Shown: positions 1-11,716 of the stretch, piece after piece
Layout: the number at the start of each line of letters is the position of its first letter
Position numbering within the stretch: the first letter of the stretch is position 1
Program-made: the position numbers and the translations under genes
Assembly: GCA_015039465.1 (NCBI GenBank)
Contig: MU130029.1
Location: 21,994 to 85,993, forward strand
Source of the DNA: Phlegmacium glaucopus
Taxonomy: Eukaryota; Basidiomycota; Agaricomycetes; Agaricales; Cortinariaceae
Direction: 5' to 3'
DNA: 64,000 nt
The notes under the pieces: model-generated
What the model saw: the letters and a program-made list of their open reading frames with translations, nothing else
The model's database searches: none
What the model was told of the DNA's origin: nothing

Positions 1-1
1 C

Positions 2-133
2 AGGTACCTTGCGCTTTTTAGTACTATATTCGGACTGTAGGTGGAACGTGGTCTCAAACTCATCAAGGCGGGAAAAATAAGGCTATATGAGGACCATGTG
101 GCAGAAAATAGTACTAAAAAGCGCAAGGTGCCT
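2..133. repeat. 26-bp near-perfect inverted repeat
   Basis: Bases 2-27 and 108-133 are reverse complements of each other with a single mismatch, separated by 80 bases. The arm contains TTGCGCTTTTTAGTACTAT. It could be the end of a small foldback element or a transcribed hairpin, because an open frame (41-292) runs across the right arm. No flanking duplication can be checked because the left arm starts at the window edge. Confidence 0.85.
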
Positions 134-292
134 GACTATGCAGCCTATTGTGAATCTGTTTGGGGTGTCAAGACTCGAGGCTATGTCGCATCGGCAAAAC
201 GGATGGACAAGCCAAAGTGGGATTTAGTGATGGCAGCAGGTGTCTCGAGAATGGATGTGTCTGCTGCTGATGATGACATGCTGATGATCTAG
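41..292 (+). CDS. uncharacterised 83-codon reading frame, possibly a last exon
   Basis: This open frame ends with TAG at 290-292. Its product is Lys/Arg-rich in the first half and has an acidic, Met-rich end (ADDDMLMI). I recognise no domain. The frame includes the right arm of the inverted repeat at 2-133, which may supply its KKRKV stretch, a possible but weak nuclear-localisation-like string. The gene would begin outside the window if it is real. It could equally be a chance frame. Confidence 0.2.
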   Translation: MERGLKLIKAGKIRLYEDHVAENSTKKRKVPDYAAYCESVWGVKTRGYVASAKRMDKPKWDLVMAAGVSRMDVSAADDDMLMI

Positions 293-934
293 TTGATGCT
301 GCGACCGATCCTCGTGCTTTCCTTGAAATTTGGTATGTTTCTTTTTGTAATTCATTGTTTGAAATATATTATTGACTGACTCGGATAATGTTCTTGCAAA
401 TTGTCCTAGAACCAATGCCATGTCATCAAACTCAAAATTGGTGTTTCGAAAACGAGCCTACAATATTATTAAATCTATATTCAATAAATACCCGTTTTCA
501 CCCTATAATTGTGATACAAAAGATTAAGCAATGAAAATAGAATTAGAAAATAGAATTATGATATAAAAAGTGTATGTACTACATCCAGTAATAACCTCTA
601 GATAAAGCTGAGACGCTGGCAGTAGTGACTTTATTGCTCCAGTACATGTGATACAATCGGACATATCAAGGTACTGGTAGTGAAATTGCTTTAGAGCTGG
701 AATCACTAGAAATGATAGCTCTAGCTCGTCAAGCGCCTTGCTATTTTCCTGATGAAATAAGTACGGATCAAAGTTCATGAAGCTGAAATGAACAGATGTC
801 CTCCTTTAAATAACTTAACTTATCAACGTTCAACGTTGAGTTTGAGTTACCGTTACATTGTGCACTGGCGCCCTACATAGAACCCCCAATGATCCTGTGA
901 TTCCTTGACAAACGATGAGCGCTTGAGCCTACAT
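293..934. other. no gene seen
   Basis: AT-rich sequence with only short frames on either strand and no recognisable protein motif, RNA gene or repeat. Confidence 0.5.
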
Positions 935-1561
935 CAGTAAAATAGCATTTCAGATTCCGTGTTTTCAAGAGTTTTCATTTGTTTCTACATGATTCTGGGT
1001 TTTCGGAAGCCTGGAAACACAGAAACACAGAATGCAGTTCTTACATTGTATGACAACAAAAATGCTAAGTATTCAGTCACTATGAAATTTAGTCTACCAA
1101 AGTAATACTACTAGTTACTAGTAACTAGTAAGACTACGACTAGCTGATGCTAGTGGGGAATTAACTGTGCAGTGGTGGCTTTATATAAGTAACTGGCCTC
1201 AGGGTTAGCTTGCTAGAAATCACCAGAATATTCCATCAATTCCAGTTGTCAATGTCAAGCAATTGATGGAATATTCTAGCGAACTAACCCTGAGCCCATT
1301 TACTTATATAAAGGCCACCACTTTTCGCCCAATTCCCATGAGCATCTGCTCATCATATGTAGTCTTACTAGAGTAATTATGTATGTAAATTGTTAAATTC
1401 GAGTTTCTACAAGTTTCCTAGGTTCCCACACCCCACCCAACAGGTGTGTTTCCTGGAAAAGGGACATAAGTTTCCTGATGTCTGAGTTTCCATAGTTTCT
1501 GTGTGTTTTCTCATGTTTTCTATGTTGTGCAACCTCTGGAAACTCAGATGCAAAGTTACTG
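935..1561. mobile_element. GTTTCC-rich TIR element, copy 1
   Basis: The left end reads CAGTAAAATAGCATTTCAG. The right end, read on the other strand, begins CAGTAACTTTGCATCTGAG. Many GTTTCC/GGAAAC words lie just inside both ends, the usual look of sub-terminal repeats in hAT-like elements. A second copy with similar ends lies at 19,022-19,299. I see no matching target duplication, so the limits are approximate. A foldback element (1101-1379) sits inside it and a hAT-like element abuts its right end. Confidence 0.45.
1101..1379. mobile_element. foldback MITE
   Basis: Two arms of about 120 bases face each other around a short centre near 1250. The left arm contains GTGGTGGCTTTATATAAGTA and CAGGGTTAG; the right arm contains their complements (CTAACCCTGAG, TACTTATATAAAGGCCACCAC). 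The outer parts share GTAGTCTTACTAG. Both arms carry small differences, so the copy is not recent. It has no coding capacity and is nested in the GTTTCC-rich element. Confidence 0.8.
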
Positions 1562-1570
1562 ATGTATATG

Positions 1571-3498
1571 TAGTGATGCCAAAGTTCGGTTCCGAACTGG
1601 CGCAAGAACCGAGAACCGAAAGAACCGAACCGTCGGTTCAGGTTCAGTTCAGTTCGGTCCAAGGATCTTGGACCATCGGTCCGGTTCTCGGTTCTCATAT
1701 TCTACAATTTTGAGAACCAGGTTCGAACCGGTTCGAACCGAACTTTATGTAGATTTTTTTTCTAATTTTTCCGCAGAGAATTGAATTTATAATCTATAAA
1801 ATATTGTTAGGCGCCCGACCCAATGTTTTGGATTTCGGAGTTTGAAAAATCCGCGACTCCCATTATCACGCTGACAACACCACTAACAACACCACAACCA
1901 CACCAACAACACCAACAACCCCACCGGGGGTGTTATTTTTGGTAAGTTTCTTTATTTAATTAATGTATATGACAGTACACAGGGATGACTACCATGGGTA
2001 TGGACAACAATGTCGAGCACAATGATGACGAGCTTCCGAGTCGGTACTACCTTGGCAGGTATTTTTTTAAATTTAAATTTAAATCTAATATAAACTACTA
2101 CAGACAAACGACGATTCAACAAACGACGATGAACAAACGACAACAACGAACACCGACAATGAATGAACAAACATGAACAAACGACGACAAATGAGAACCA
2201 GCAACTTCGACATCGATCATTGACACAAACACACGCTGATCCCATGCTATCGGCACCGCACAACAACCAACTGAGCAGGCGAAACACCATCGTTTGGGTC
2301 CCCACAAGACCCAGAAACAGCGGAGAGGTAAGGAGGACATTTCCCCCACCAGCACCAGCATCGACATCGGCTGCGTCAACATCAACTGCATTGACGTCGG
2401 CTGTGCCCATCTCAACGCCTGCAACAGCCGAGATATACCGACAAGGGCAATGTCAAGGTGTGAAAACATACGTGTAATTTACTATCTTTCTTAATTTCTG
2501 AACATCGTCGCTAATATCCTTCTGCAGCGAAGGTCTATGACGACGACTCGTATTTTCACCAAGTATCATCTGGATCTAAGACCGATTAGCAGTATTGAAG
2601 GGGGTGATCACTAACAACTCCCCACTTATTTTTGGTAAGCATCTTGATTTAATCAATGCACTATGACAACACACAGGGGCGACAACGACGGGCATGGCCG
2701 ACGACGTCACAACGATGACGAGCACAGGCATACCCCTTCACAGGTTTTTTTTTTTCAATTTCAATTTTAATCTAATGTAAACTACTACAGACAAATGAAG
2801 ACAACGATTCAACGAACGACAACGAACAAATGAGAACAAGGAACGATGACGAAGAACAAACAAACACAAACAATGACAAACAAACAAACGACAAACGATA
2901 AACAAATGAAGCAGAGACAACAAACGGATGGATTAACGGACAATAACAACGAACGATTGGACAACAACGAACGAACGGACACGACAGTGGCGACGAGCCA
3001 TGCTACCTTGCCACAACACCACATCACCACACACAAGCACAACAACGAAGATGATGCGCTCAGAGAGGAATACCAAGGCAGTGCCAAAGTGGCAGGACCA
3101 ACAACACGATGCGAACAACACCAGTGGGGTAGTTAATTTTAATTTTAATATCTAATGTACTAAAGCTATGACAGATGAACAATAAACGACGACAACCGCC
3201 GTTTGGACCCAGCCACCACCCGTTTAGACAACCAACCACCACCGACCATCTGTTTGGACCCATTTTTTATTTTATTTGATAGTAATAATTGTAATAATGT
3301 CATAATGAATTATATGGGGGTTTTTTTTCATCGGTTCGATGGTTCGAACCGGTTCTAGAACCGAACAGAACCGACAGAACCGGGTCTTTCGGTTCCGGTT
3401 CCGGTTCCGGTTCAGTTCAGCCAGGAACCCTTCGGTTCGGTTCTCGGTTCTCCAAAAATGGTTGAAGAACCGAACTGAACCGAACTTTGGCATCACTA
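1571..3498. mobile_element. non-autonomous hAT-like element, 1,928 bp
   Basis: The ends are TAGTGATGCCAAAGTTCGGT and its reverse complement. The flanking 8 bases are identical: TGTATATG at 1563-1570 and at 3499-3506. An 8-bp duplication with TAGTG-type ends is characteristic of the hAT superfamily. Sub-terminal zones (about 1,575-1,735 and 3,330-3,490) are packed with GGTTC/GAACC words. The interior holds imperfect tandem units rich in AACAACGAC words and codes for no transposase. The apparent open frames at 1.95-3.14 kb on both strands come from this low-complexity sequence. Confidence 0.9.
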
Positions 3499-3506
3499 TG
3501 TATATG

Positions 3507-6500
3507 GAGACCTACCAAACCAAACTCTGCAACACATACTCTGCCTGAAAGGCTAAAGGGGTGAGTTTCTTGATTATCCCGATTCCCCAACCAATTTCCG
3601 ACTTGGATTCACCATTATCTGTTGTAGCGCGAATCAAGTCTCGATAAGCTAAATATCATTTCCGTGAAACCTATCTGCGTCGGACTCTTTGAGTACAAGG
3701 TGTGTTCACCAGTTCCAATGCCAGAATATTCTTGCACGGCATTTTCATAGATGTGTCGAAATTACCTTTCATAGTCAGGTAAAAAAGTGATTCATGTATA
3801 GGTTCAAGTTGCTTATTAAAACCTGGGGTTGGGAAGGATGAGGAGTAAGTAGGCTGTGTCAGCGGCGAAGGCAAAGAAACAACGGCGACCGGGGCCGTTA
3901 GAGTATGCATCTTTGGGGCGAGAAATGATGCGGGGAGGGGTCAATGACGGCGATGTTGGTGTTGAAGAACCTGAGATGAAGCGAGCAAGGTCGGCGATGG
4001 AAGGCCGTACATGTGAGGGGCGTCTGGAAAGTGGGGTGTGAGTGCTATGTCTTGGTGACAGTGACGAAAGAGGTGGTTGGCGGGTGGTTGGCGGGTGACA
4101 GATGGTCTTTGGATCAACGTCAGACCTATTCTCATCATGGAGACCCGACCTTTTCTGAAAGAGAAGGTAATGGTGGAGAACAGCGTGGCGGGGGTACATC
4201 GTCTTTGCGCTAGCAATAGCAGCGTCGATGAATGTAAATCCACTGCTAGTCCTGGCTCGTTTCTGGATAGGTGTAATGATATCCGAACAAAGATGCGGCC
4301 GTCTTCGTCACTCTGACGACTTCCCATCCTGAAGAAGCTGCAAGTACCACGATCTCTCGTAACGTCCTCTCCTGATAATTGAACATCACTTGCATCTATA
4401 TCAAAGAGTCAGTAGCGTTTCAAAAGAAAAGATAAAAACCAACCGTTAAGTTCACCCAATAGCCATTCGCGCTAGCTCTACCCAGATTGGACAGCGATGG
4501 AGTAGGAGCAACAACCTCTCTCTGCGCCTTCCACACCTTTCAAACCACCACTTGCAAGTTGTATCTTCCGGGCATGCGAGTTGAAGAAAATCTGCTTATA
4601 AGGAGCCTTGTGTCATTCGCGGCCGCAGCTGTAAAAGGATACTTCGTGCGAAATCATGAGGCGAATCGTGTAGGACTATACGAAGCAGAACTACAGCTGC
4701 ATTCCAGACAGGCTGAGGCGTGAAGAAGTCATGAACTATTTAGAATGAATGTTTTGTTACTGTTGCGAAAGTGAGGGTTGATTGTCATTACAACTTGCCT
4801 TGGAAGTGACTGCTGATTCTAATAGTTCTGGGCATTTCGCGTTCCAAGCCTGTCCAAACGTCAACTAAACAATGATACTTTATTTTAATGGGTATATAGT
4901 ACCTTTTTACTACCACAGGGCAATCCTGGATAATGAACTTCTAAGCCCAATCCACCTTCATCTGTTGAGGAAAGAGGCTAAAGCAAGGAGCCTATTTGCA
5001 GAGCCGATTCCGCTTCCAACGCAAATAAATATACCTCCCTGAGGTACAGAATTCCAGTCAAACCCTATATCGATGAAAAGGTTCTTCAGCAGCGTGCCTA
5101 GGCGAAGACGGGAGGATACGACAGAAGTGATTGAACAGGGCTTGAAGCATTTGCCATCTCTTCCCCCATCGTCTCGTGCACAGGAGCGTGAGTTATGGGA
5201 CTTGGAGTATCGTCGTAGGTAGCCGGTGCCTCGAGCACGAGCACGAGCCTTATTTCTTGCAATTGTGGACATAAGGTGCAAGAGTGCGAGATTAACTCAA
5301 AGGTGAGCGTGTAGTGGTATAGGCCTGGTAATGACAAGCACAGTACGACCTAGATAACCAATTAGCATTGAAAAATGAAAAGTGTGGAAAATACTCACAA
5401 GCGCTCGCCACTCCTCACCGTCTGCACTCAACTGGCTATCCTCCAGACCTTGTCGCTCCAAAAGACCTCGATGAGCTCTGATCGTCTGTTCACCACCAAA
5501 TTGATAGCATGAGATAGAGGCTGTTGAGGGCTTCGCCACGATACCAAGCTGTGTTGGCGATTTGTAGGGATTCCCCTGGTCCTTGTGCATCTGAATCCCT
5601 TGGATGGCAGAATGCCTCCGTTTATCGACGCCGATACAGGGCAAGGTTCCAGAACGACGACGAACATGTCCTCCTAGCACCTGTAATGTGAATTTTTTTA
5701 AATTCAAGAGACAAAAAGGGAATATACTGACACTAATCAGTATTGCTATATTTTATTGGGCTATGGATGCTGTTGATATTGAGAGACAAAAGAGGTCGTA
5801 AATGATTGAGAGGAAGCAATCCACCGTCCAGAGGATGGGAATAATCGTCACCAAAACGGAGTCAGATGACGTGGAGGAACGATTGTTGATTTTCTCGAAT
5901 AAAAAGGCCTGTCGAGTGGTCAAGGTCTGTCCAATAATTTGGTTGGATACCTACGATTGGAATCCCGGTAGTGTCTTTGACAATATGGATACCGCGGAAC
6001 GATCAGCCCGGAGCTGCAGGTGGTGTCCACAATGAAAGAAGGATTGTGTACGTCAAGAAGGCTAGAACGCAACAAGTGTGGGTATTTAGCCGTTTATCAA
6101 GGTAATTTACTCACTAGCTGATCCATTCGCAAGCCTTGCTTGTGGCAACACCGAGCATGTAGAATCTGGTATAAGCTGAAGAAGAAAATGTAAGATGACA
6201 AGTGCAGGAACCCTGAGAGGTAGACACAAACTCTTATTTATCTGGGAACAAAAGCTTGGCGTGGCCTTAATCTATCCCAACAGCAACGAAGACGCCCATA
6301 TCGCTGCTTTTGATCGGAATGGGCATTTTCCAAGGCTTCGAAAGCAATTTTCAACGAAAGAAACATGGAAAGCCTCCGCTGAAGAAATGCCGAAGAATGA
6401 GTGATGAAACTTTGTTAGGTCGACCAATCTAACCTTGTCAATGGTGCCGCAGAGAGTCTGATGTTGTCTTGTTGGTCGATGATCAGTATTCTCGTCCTAA

Positions 6501-8053
6501 CAAAGAATGAGTGTAGACTAGTAGTAGAAGTAAGTGAACAAGGTGTGACACAGCGTTACATGCTCCCTTTCTAACGTCTTGCTTGTTATATATATGAGTA
6601 AGTCGTCAATCAATACAAATAAAAAAGGACTACGAATTTTATTAGTCTGACTACGGGAGACTACTTGTTACACAAATACTGAAATCAATATGTAACCAAA
6701 GGTTTTCTGGCATCTGTCCTTGCCCGGTCTCTGGCTTTTGATAATTTTATCTTGTTGACAATCTGGATTAACCTAACACATAAATTTGATTTAGATCAGA
6801 ATTTGACGCTAGTAGGGGATGCTCTGAATACTGTTTCCCTTTGTAAATGCCAAATACAAGCACGGCCGTTTCCAAGAAACACAGTTGAGGTCATTTTTTG
6901 TCCTGTAGTTTCATCACTCGATTTGACATACAAATTTACTGTCGTGGAAGCTGTGGAATTGGTCAATAAGTCTGAAATACGTGACGCTCTCCATGCGATG
7001 TGTTGGACATTGATGATGTAGGTCGTACCACAGCTGTAGAAGGATTGGGATGGTTCTAATTATACATGTATCAACCAATTTAAACGATCCTTCGATTACG
7101 CTCATACTTTATGACATACTTGGGCTACAGATGCAAAAGTACAACCATTATGACCAATATCGAAGCGATCTAAAGGTTCCAGAATCTCTCGACGCGCTAA
7201 CTTACAGATTTCTGGTGCGATTTTAGCGTAGTGTTGCTTAATATGATAAATACGTCTCGTACCTCTGACCCGTAGGACCTGGGACATCAGGAAAACGGCT
7301 GGAAGTCTTGGGGCTTCTTTGAGGTCTTTGTAAAGACACAAAGATATCCAAGACTTAAAGACGCTGCGTCTTTGCCAGGTAAAAACCATGGTCTCGCAAT
7401 CTAAGTCAAGGGCATGCATGACTGTGGAAACTGCGATGCTGGCGATAAGTGGAGGATATGGTGGGTGGAGCGTCAGCTGAGGGTCATCGGGCAGGCTTGT
7501 TAATGAAGGATAGAAGGTACGAAACTTGTTAGAAGAATGCATACTTATCCTATACGACGACAGCCAACCTCTTTCCTTACAACCCAAACCCATCCATGTC
7601 GTCACCACTCTGGCTGAGTGCCGGAGTCATGCTGGTGATCGTATGGGTCGTCGTCGGGCTATTGACGAATTATGGAGACTGGTAAGTACGAAATACAAAA
7701 GACTAGGACAAGAATGACTTACTTTACCTGCAGAACATCCTTTCGCCTCACCGCTGCTCCCGAGCCACTCCATGCCTTCAATATCGAACAGTGCACCGGT
7801 AGAGGTAATAGGTGTTAAGAAATATCTCGTAGGCATGCCTCTAGAGGTATAGACGAGTTGCCGGAGTTGTAGCAATAGTGCAGGTCTGTACACACCGTGG
7901 CATGGTACTACCCGGGACGGTTGAACGTGGGGCGGCTAGTTCGTATCAGGTGTAGCTGGGTCATCGCGAAATTTGGTGACTGATCAACGTGGAGGTGTCG
8001 TATGGGTATTAGTTACGATTTGAGGCTGTTATGACGAAGAAAGGAAGGTAAGA
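3507..8053. other. no gene recognised
   Basis: Many short frames and plausible splice sites occur on both strands (for example minus-strand frames at 3,816-4,199, 5,297-5,707 and 7,102-7,608). None gives a product I can assign and none has a clear motif. The stretch may hold decayed genes or lineage-specific hypothetical genes. I see no TIR pair or RNA gene. Confidence 0.4.
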
Positions 8054-8444
8054 CTACAATTTAGATAGCAGAAAAGTCCAGTACTTGTTTTTTCTCATAG
8101 AATCCGCTCTCCGGCTTCCAGCCCAATCCTCAACCTTACAGAACATCGTTGGGGCATCCATACACGCGCTACGTCTGTCATGGCGGTGAAGAGTCTCGTC
8201 CTCGCTGGTTAAGCTGTCGTCGTGTAGTCTGTTGATAGATCAATACTTTCCAATGAACTTTGAAGCGCATTTTACCTTGAAGGAGAGCAACAGTAGTGTC
8301 GAACTTGGGCATTGAGCTGTGGAAGAGGGAAGAGACACTGAGCAGAAGTGGTGGATGAGAGTTGATTTTACCTCAGCTGAGATCAGGACTCACAAGCATG
8401 ACAACAGCGATCGCAATAATAGGTAGGGCAGATGGCGTCGCCAT
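8054..8444 (-). CDS. possible small secreted protein, three exons, 83 aa
   Basis: Reading the minus strand, exons 8444-8394, 8316-8276 and 8213-8054 join in frame across two short introns with GTGAGT...CACAG and GTAAAA...GACAG borders. The product starts MATPSALPIIAIAVVMLLNA, which looks like a signal peptide (short N-region, 14-residue hydrophobic core). The remaining 60 residues are hydrophilic with few cysteines. It has no recognisable domain. An alternative last intron (GTAAGG...TTGTAG) would change the C-terminus. The evidence is only the clean splicing and the leader. If real, it would be exported; the function is unknown. Confidence 0.35.
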
Positions 8445-10592
8445 GTCGTGGAATGTCCGAATAGAGTCGAGCTAGATAGACTTGAGCCATGTCCGACTCC
8501 TCTCGATTGTAAAAAATACAGAAAAAATACTGTTATGTATCCAACTCGATTTAATTTTTACATGGTCTGGAGATGGGAGAATGGATGCGCCATGGAATTC
8601 GGCCGCTGGTCACTCATAAAATGACAGCTTAGTAAGCCAGGCCCGCAGCTCAGCCGAAAACCAACCGAAAACATCTTGTTTTTAAATTTAACTTCGATGA
8701 TGTACATCTCTTCACTGCCCACCTCATCATCGTGCACCGCATATCTCATGTGCTTTTGGTCACTGATACAGTAATATCTTTTGATCACTTGAATCATAGA
8801 GTAAGATAGATCAGCAACTTCTGTTCTTCCCTCAGTTACCAACTACTTAATCGCCTTATCTGCGTTCAGTTCACAGTCATGTCGTAGTCTCATAACACGA
8901 AGATTCCATCATTTGCACGTCTTGGCTCCTTGATCACTGCGGAATTGATGCTTTGTTCAACTGCCAACCACGAAATATATTCTGCGACCACTCAGCAACT
9001 CCCCGCATATAGGATGCAGAACTGACTCGGCATTGCCATCTGGTTGCAACATCTTTATCTCTTAAAGACTGCGGAATGTTGCTATGAAAGGGAGATCTCG
9101 CCTTACTGGTCTCGCCTTTAATATTCCGACACCCCTGCGGTTCAAGCAAGCCGATATAAACTTGTGCCCATATAAATAGGCTTGCCAGTGCGGATACATT
9201 CCTGAATTTGACCTACCCAGCCAAGGGCTCATGAAGTTGAACTCTTCTAATAATCGTACTTTTTCTTCTATCGATTGAAACCAGCGAAGCGATTATGTAT
9301 ACTACTTGGCGCCCTCCCCCCGCGTCATCAGGCAAATTCTTTTTGGGGGTACTAACAGAATGTCAGAAGATAGTTCACCCGTGGATCGGATCTCTTATTG
9401 TATCAAATATGTCATCGTCTATGCTGCCAGAAACAGCTATCTTCTCCCGAACGACATTCATAGTGATCCCGAAATATCGTTACACTTGTCACCGTCTTAG
9501 CCTAAAGGAATACTCAACGGTCTCCGGCTACTAGTAGGAAAGATTTGACCTCAACTTAACTCTTGATATCATGCTAAGTAACCCACGTTGATATAAGTTA
9601 ATACAGGGACTTCGTCTGTGATACTAGTTGGACTTTCGTGTGTCAAGGTAGGATCTTTTGATCTCTTCCTTCAGGTGGCCATCTCATCTCTATTTGATAT
9701 CGAAGTTATCAAGGTTTGTTTGATGATCACTGAATTGATGTCACTGCAGTATAGCTTGCAGTATTCACTAATGATCCGGCGAGTTCGGTCGACAGTTGCA
9801 AATCATATTACCAGCCTTTATACCTTCAATGAGCATGAAACTGCCTAGACGACAACTCATGGATCAGAGCATCACTCAGGGCAGATAACAATTGCGGCTT
9901 CAGAGGCTGACTCTGGTCGAGAGCCTACACCAGCGACCGCGGGACAACTATGTCTGCCATCATCTGAAGTGACAGGACATACCGAGATCTGGTGTTCATC
10001 AATGTTAGTTCATCTAAAGAACGTATATCCTGAGAAGTTGAGTGTCCATCACTTCGTTATTCACCCAGCGCCCAAGGCAGTACTAACCCATATCTATATA
10101 TTTGTAACACAGATGTGTTTGCGTCCATCAAGATGTTGGCAAACCGTTTTTTTTGACCTAGAAAACAGAACTGATCATACTGATGATTGATGCAGCAGTC
10201 CCCAAGCAATCCCTTTCAACAAATTAAAAATGCCCTTTAAAGCGAGAAGCGCGTTGGAGCCCTGAACCTCTCGGAGGTACGCCAGAAATAGATAAAATAA
10301 CTCTTATATATGGTACGCCACAAAGGCGTATATATTATAAACTAGGAAGAAAAAACGTCAAGAATAATTTCTTCACAACCCAAAGTGACTTATCTGTAAA
10401 TATCTATTTAGAAACTTTAAAATAATTTTTTCTAAGTACTTGCAGTGCATGTGGCAACATTACATAATGATGCCGATCGCATCATGTATCTGATGGGGAT
10501 CTTCTAGATATCAAGGGCTGTATATATAAAAGTAACGAGCTGCAAGAACACCCATCACCATCTAGTTTCCTCGACACACCACCTCCATCATC
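8445..10592. other. no gene recognised
   Basis: Only short frames occur (for example minus 8,558-8,842, 94 codons without a motif; plus 9,295-9,534). Near 10.5 kb the sequence TATATATAAAAG, about 70-80 bases before the ATG at 10,593, is a plausible TATA box for the next gene. Confidence 0.4.
10515..10535 (+). promoter_or_regulatory. TATA-like box of the heptahelical gene
   Basis: The string TATATATAAAAGTAAC lies about 70 bases upstream of the ATG at 10,593, with a pyrimidine-rich stretch (CACCATCTAGTTTCCTCGAC) between them. The position and sequence suit a core promoter. There is no experimental support. Confidence 0.45.
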
Positions 10593-11716
10593 ATGAGTTT
10601 CACCACTCTCGACACTATGCGCTTCATTGGAACGGTCCTCGAATCCTCGTTTTACGGTACTATGACTTGCTTATATATGGAAATGACATATCACCACTCA
10701 CGCTTTTCCGTCTAGGACTGTACTGTGTCGCATTCGCTGTGTATGCGCGCATTCGTGGCACCAAGAAAGGGGGTGGCACAAACATCCTTATTTATCCACT
10801 TTCTTTGCTGTTTGGTCTGTGCACCATATTTTGCGCCGTGGATACAGCGCAGACTCTATTTATCGTGAGTATTGATCTTCAGTCTATCAGTCCGTCAAGC
10901 TTGACGCTTCCCAGCTCCGTTACGAAGGCACGCAAGATCCTAGTGTTGGCCTCTCGTCCTACAACATGAATATCTTCAATACTTCTATGTACTGTGCTAT
11001 CACCTTCATTGCACAGGGTACCTTAGTATGTCCTCATAATTCTCGGAGCCCCTCTCTTGACTTATAAACGAAGATCCACCGATGCTGGCTGATGTGGGAT
11101 AGAAAACCGATAGTCATAGTCGTTCCTGTGATTTTGGCATGGCTATCATTTGGTAAAGCAGCCTAATCCTTTGCATTGTTTCGTCTAATCGACTCAACGG
11201 GGCTTCAGGTACCTCATTGGCAATGATCGGAGCACTTGTAGAACCCTCCCCCTCAAGAATCCCCGACCAACAAAAAGGTTGGATCTATCCACTAGGCACA
11301 ATAGCTTTCTCTTTAGCCATAGCCTCGAACGGAGTCATTACCGGCCTACTCGCACTCAAGATCTTCATGAATTACCTCGAAACTCTGTCTCCTAAATTCG
11401 ACAAGGGCAGAGTAAACTTTTTTCGTGTTATCGTAGCCATCCTCAACGACTCGGGTCTGTTAATGCTCGGATGCGAGATTATTTGGCTCGTACTATTCCG
11501 CCGTCGTAACGCTGCTTTCTTGCTCGTTAGAGGGCCAATTGTGATGATCTATGTAAGGAATAAAATATCCATCATAAAATGTCATTATAAATAACATTAT
11601 CGTTATAGGGATTAACGCCAACGCTCATCCGACAGCGGGTCGGTCAACCAATGGGTGAGATGCCAAAGGAGAAACCGAAAACCGACCGCATTACTACGAT
11701 TCGCTTCGCACAATAA
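10593..11716 (+). CDS. heptahelical membrane protein of an Agaricomycete-expanded family
   Basis: Six exons (10593-10656, 10716-10864, 10915-11025, 11074-11152, 11209-11552, 11609-11716) join in frame to 284 aa. All introns have GT...AG ends and are 48-59 nt long. The product alternates hydrophobic segments and short loops, giving about seven membrane passes (the first near residues 12-30, the last before the C-terminal tail). It carries HRCWLMWDRK, equivalent to the YRCW-x-VW motif of this family, and IYGLTPTLIRQRVG near the end, also typical. The tail is Lys/Glu-rich and cytosolic in most predictions for such proteins. The role of the family is not known to me; it is often listed as an integral membrane or receptor-like hypothetical protein. 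A broken relative lies at 14,650-15,398. The gene appears intact. Confidence 0.85.

Noticed and set aside
1952..3136. Overlapping open frames of 60-150 codons on both strands
   Set aside because: They come from the AACAAC/GTTGTT low-complexity interior of the hAT-like element and have no protein-like composition.
4487..4723. 78-codon plus-strand frame as a gene
   Set aside because: The start and composition are unremarkable, and I recognise no family and find no consistent upstream exons.
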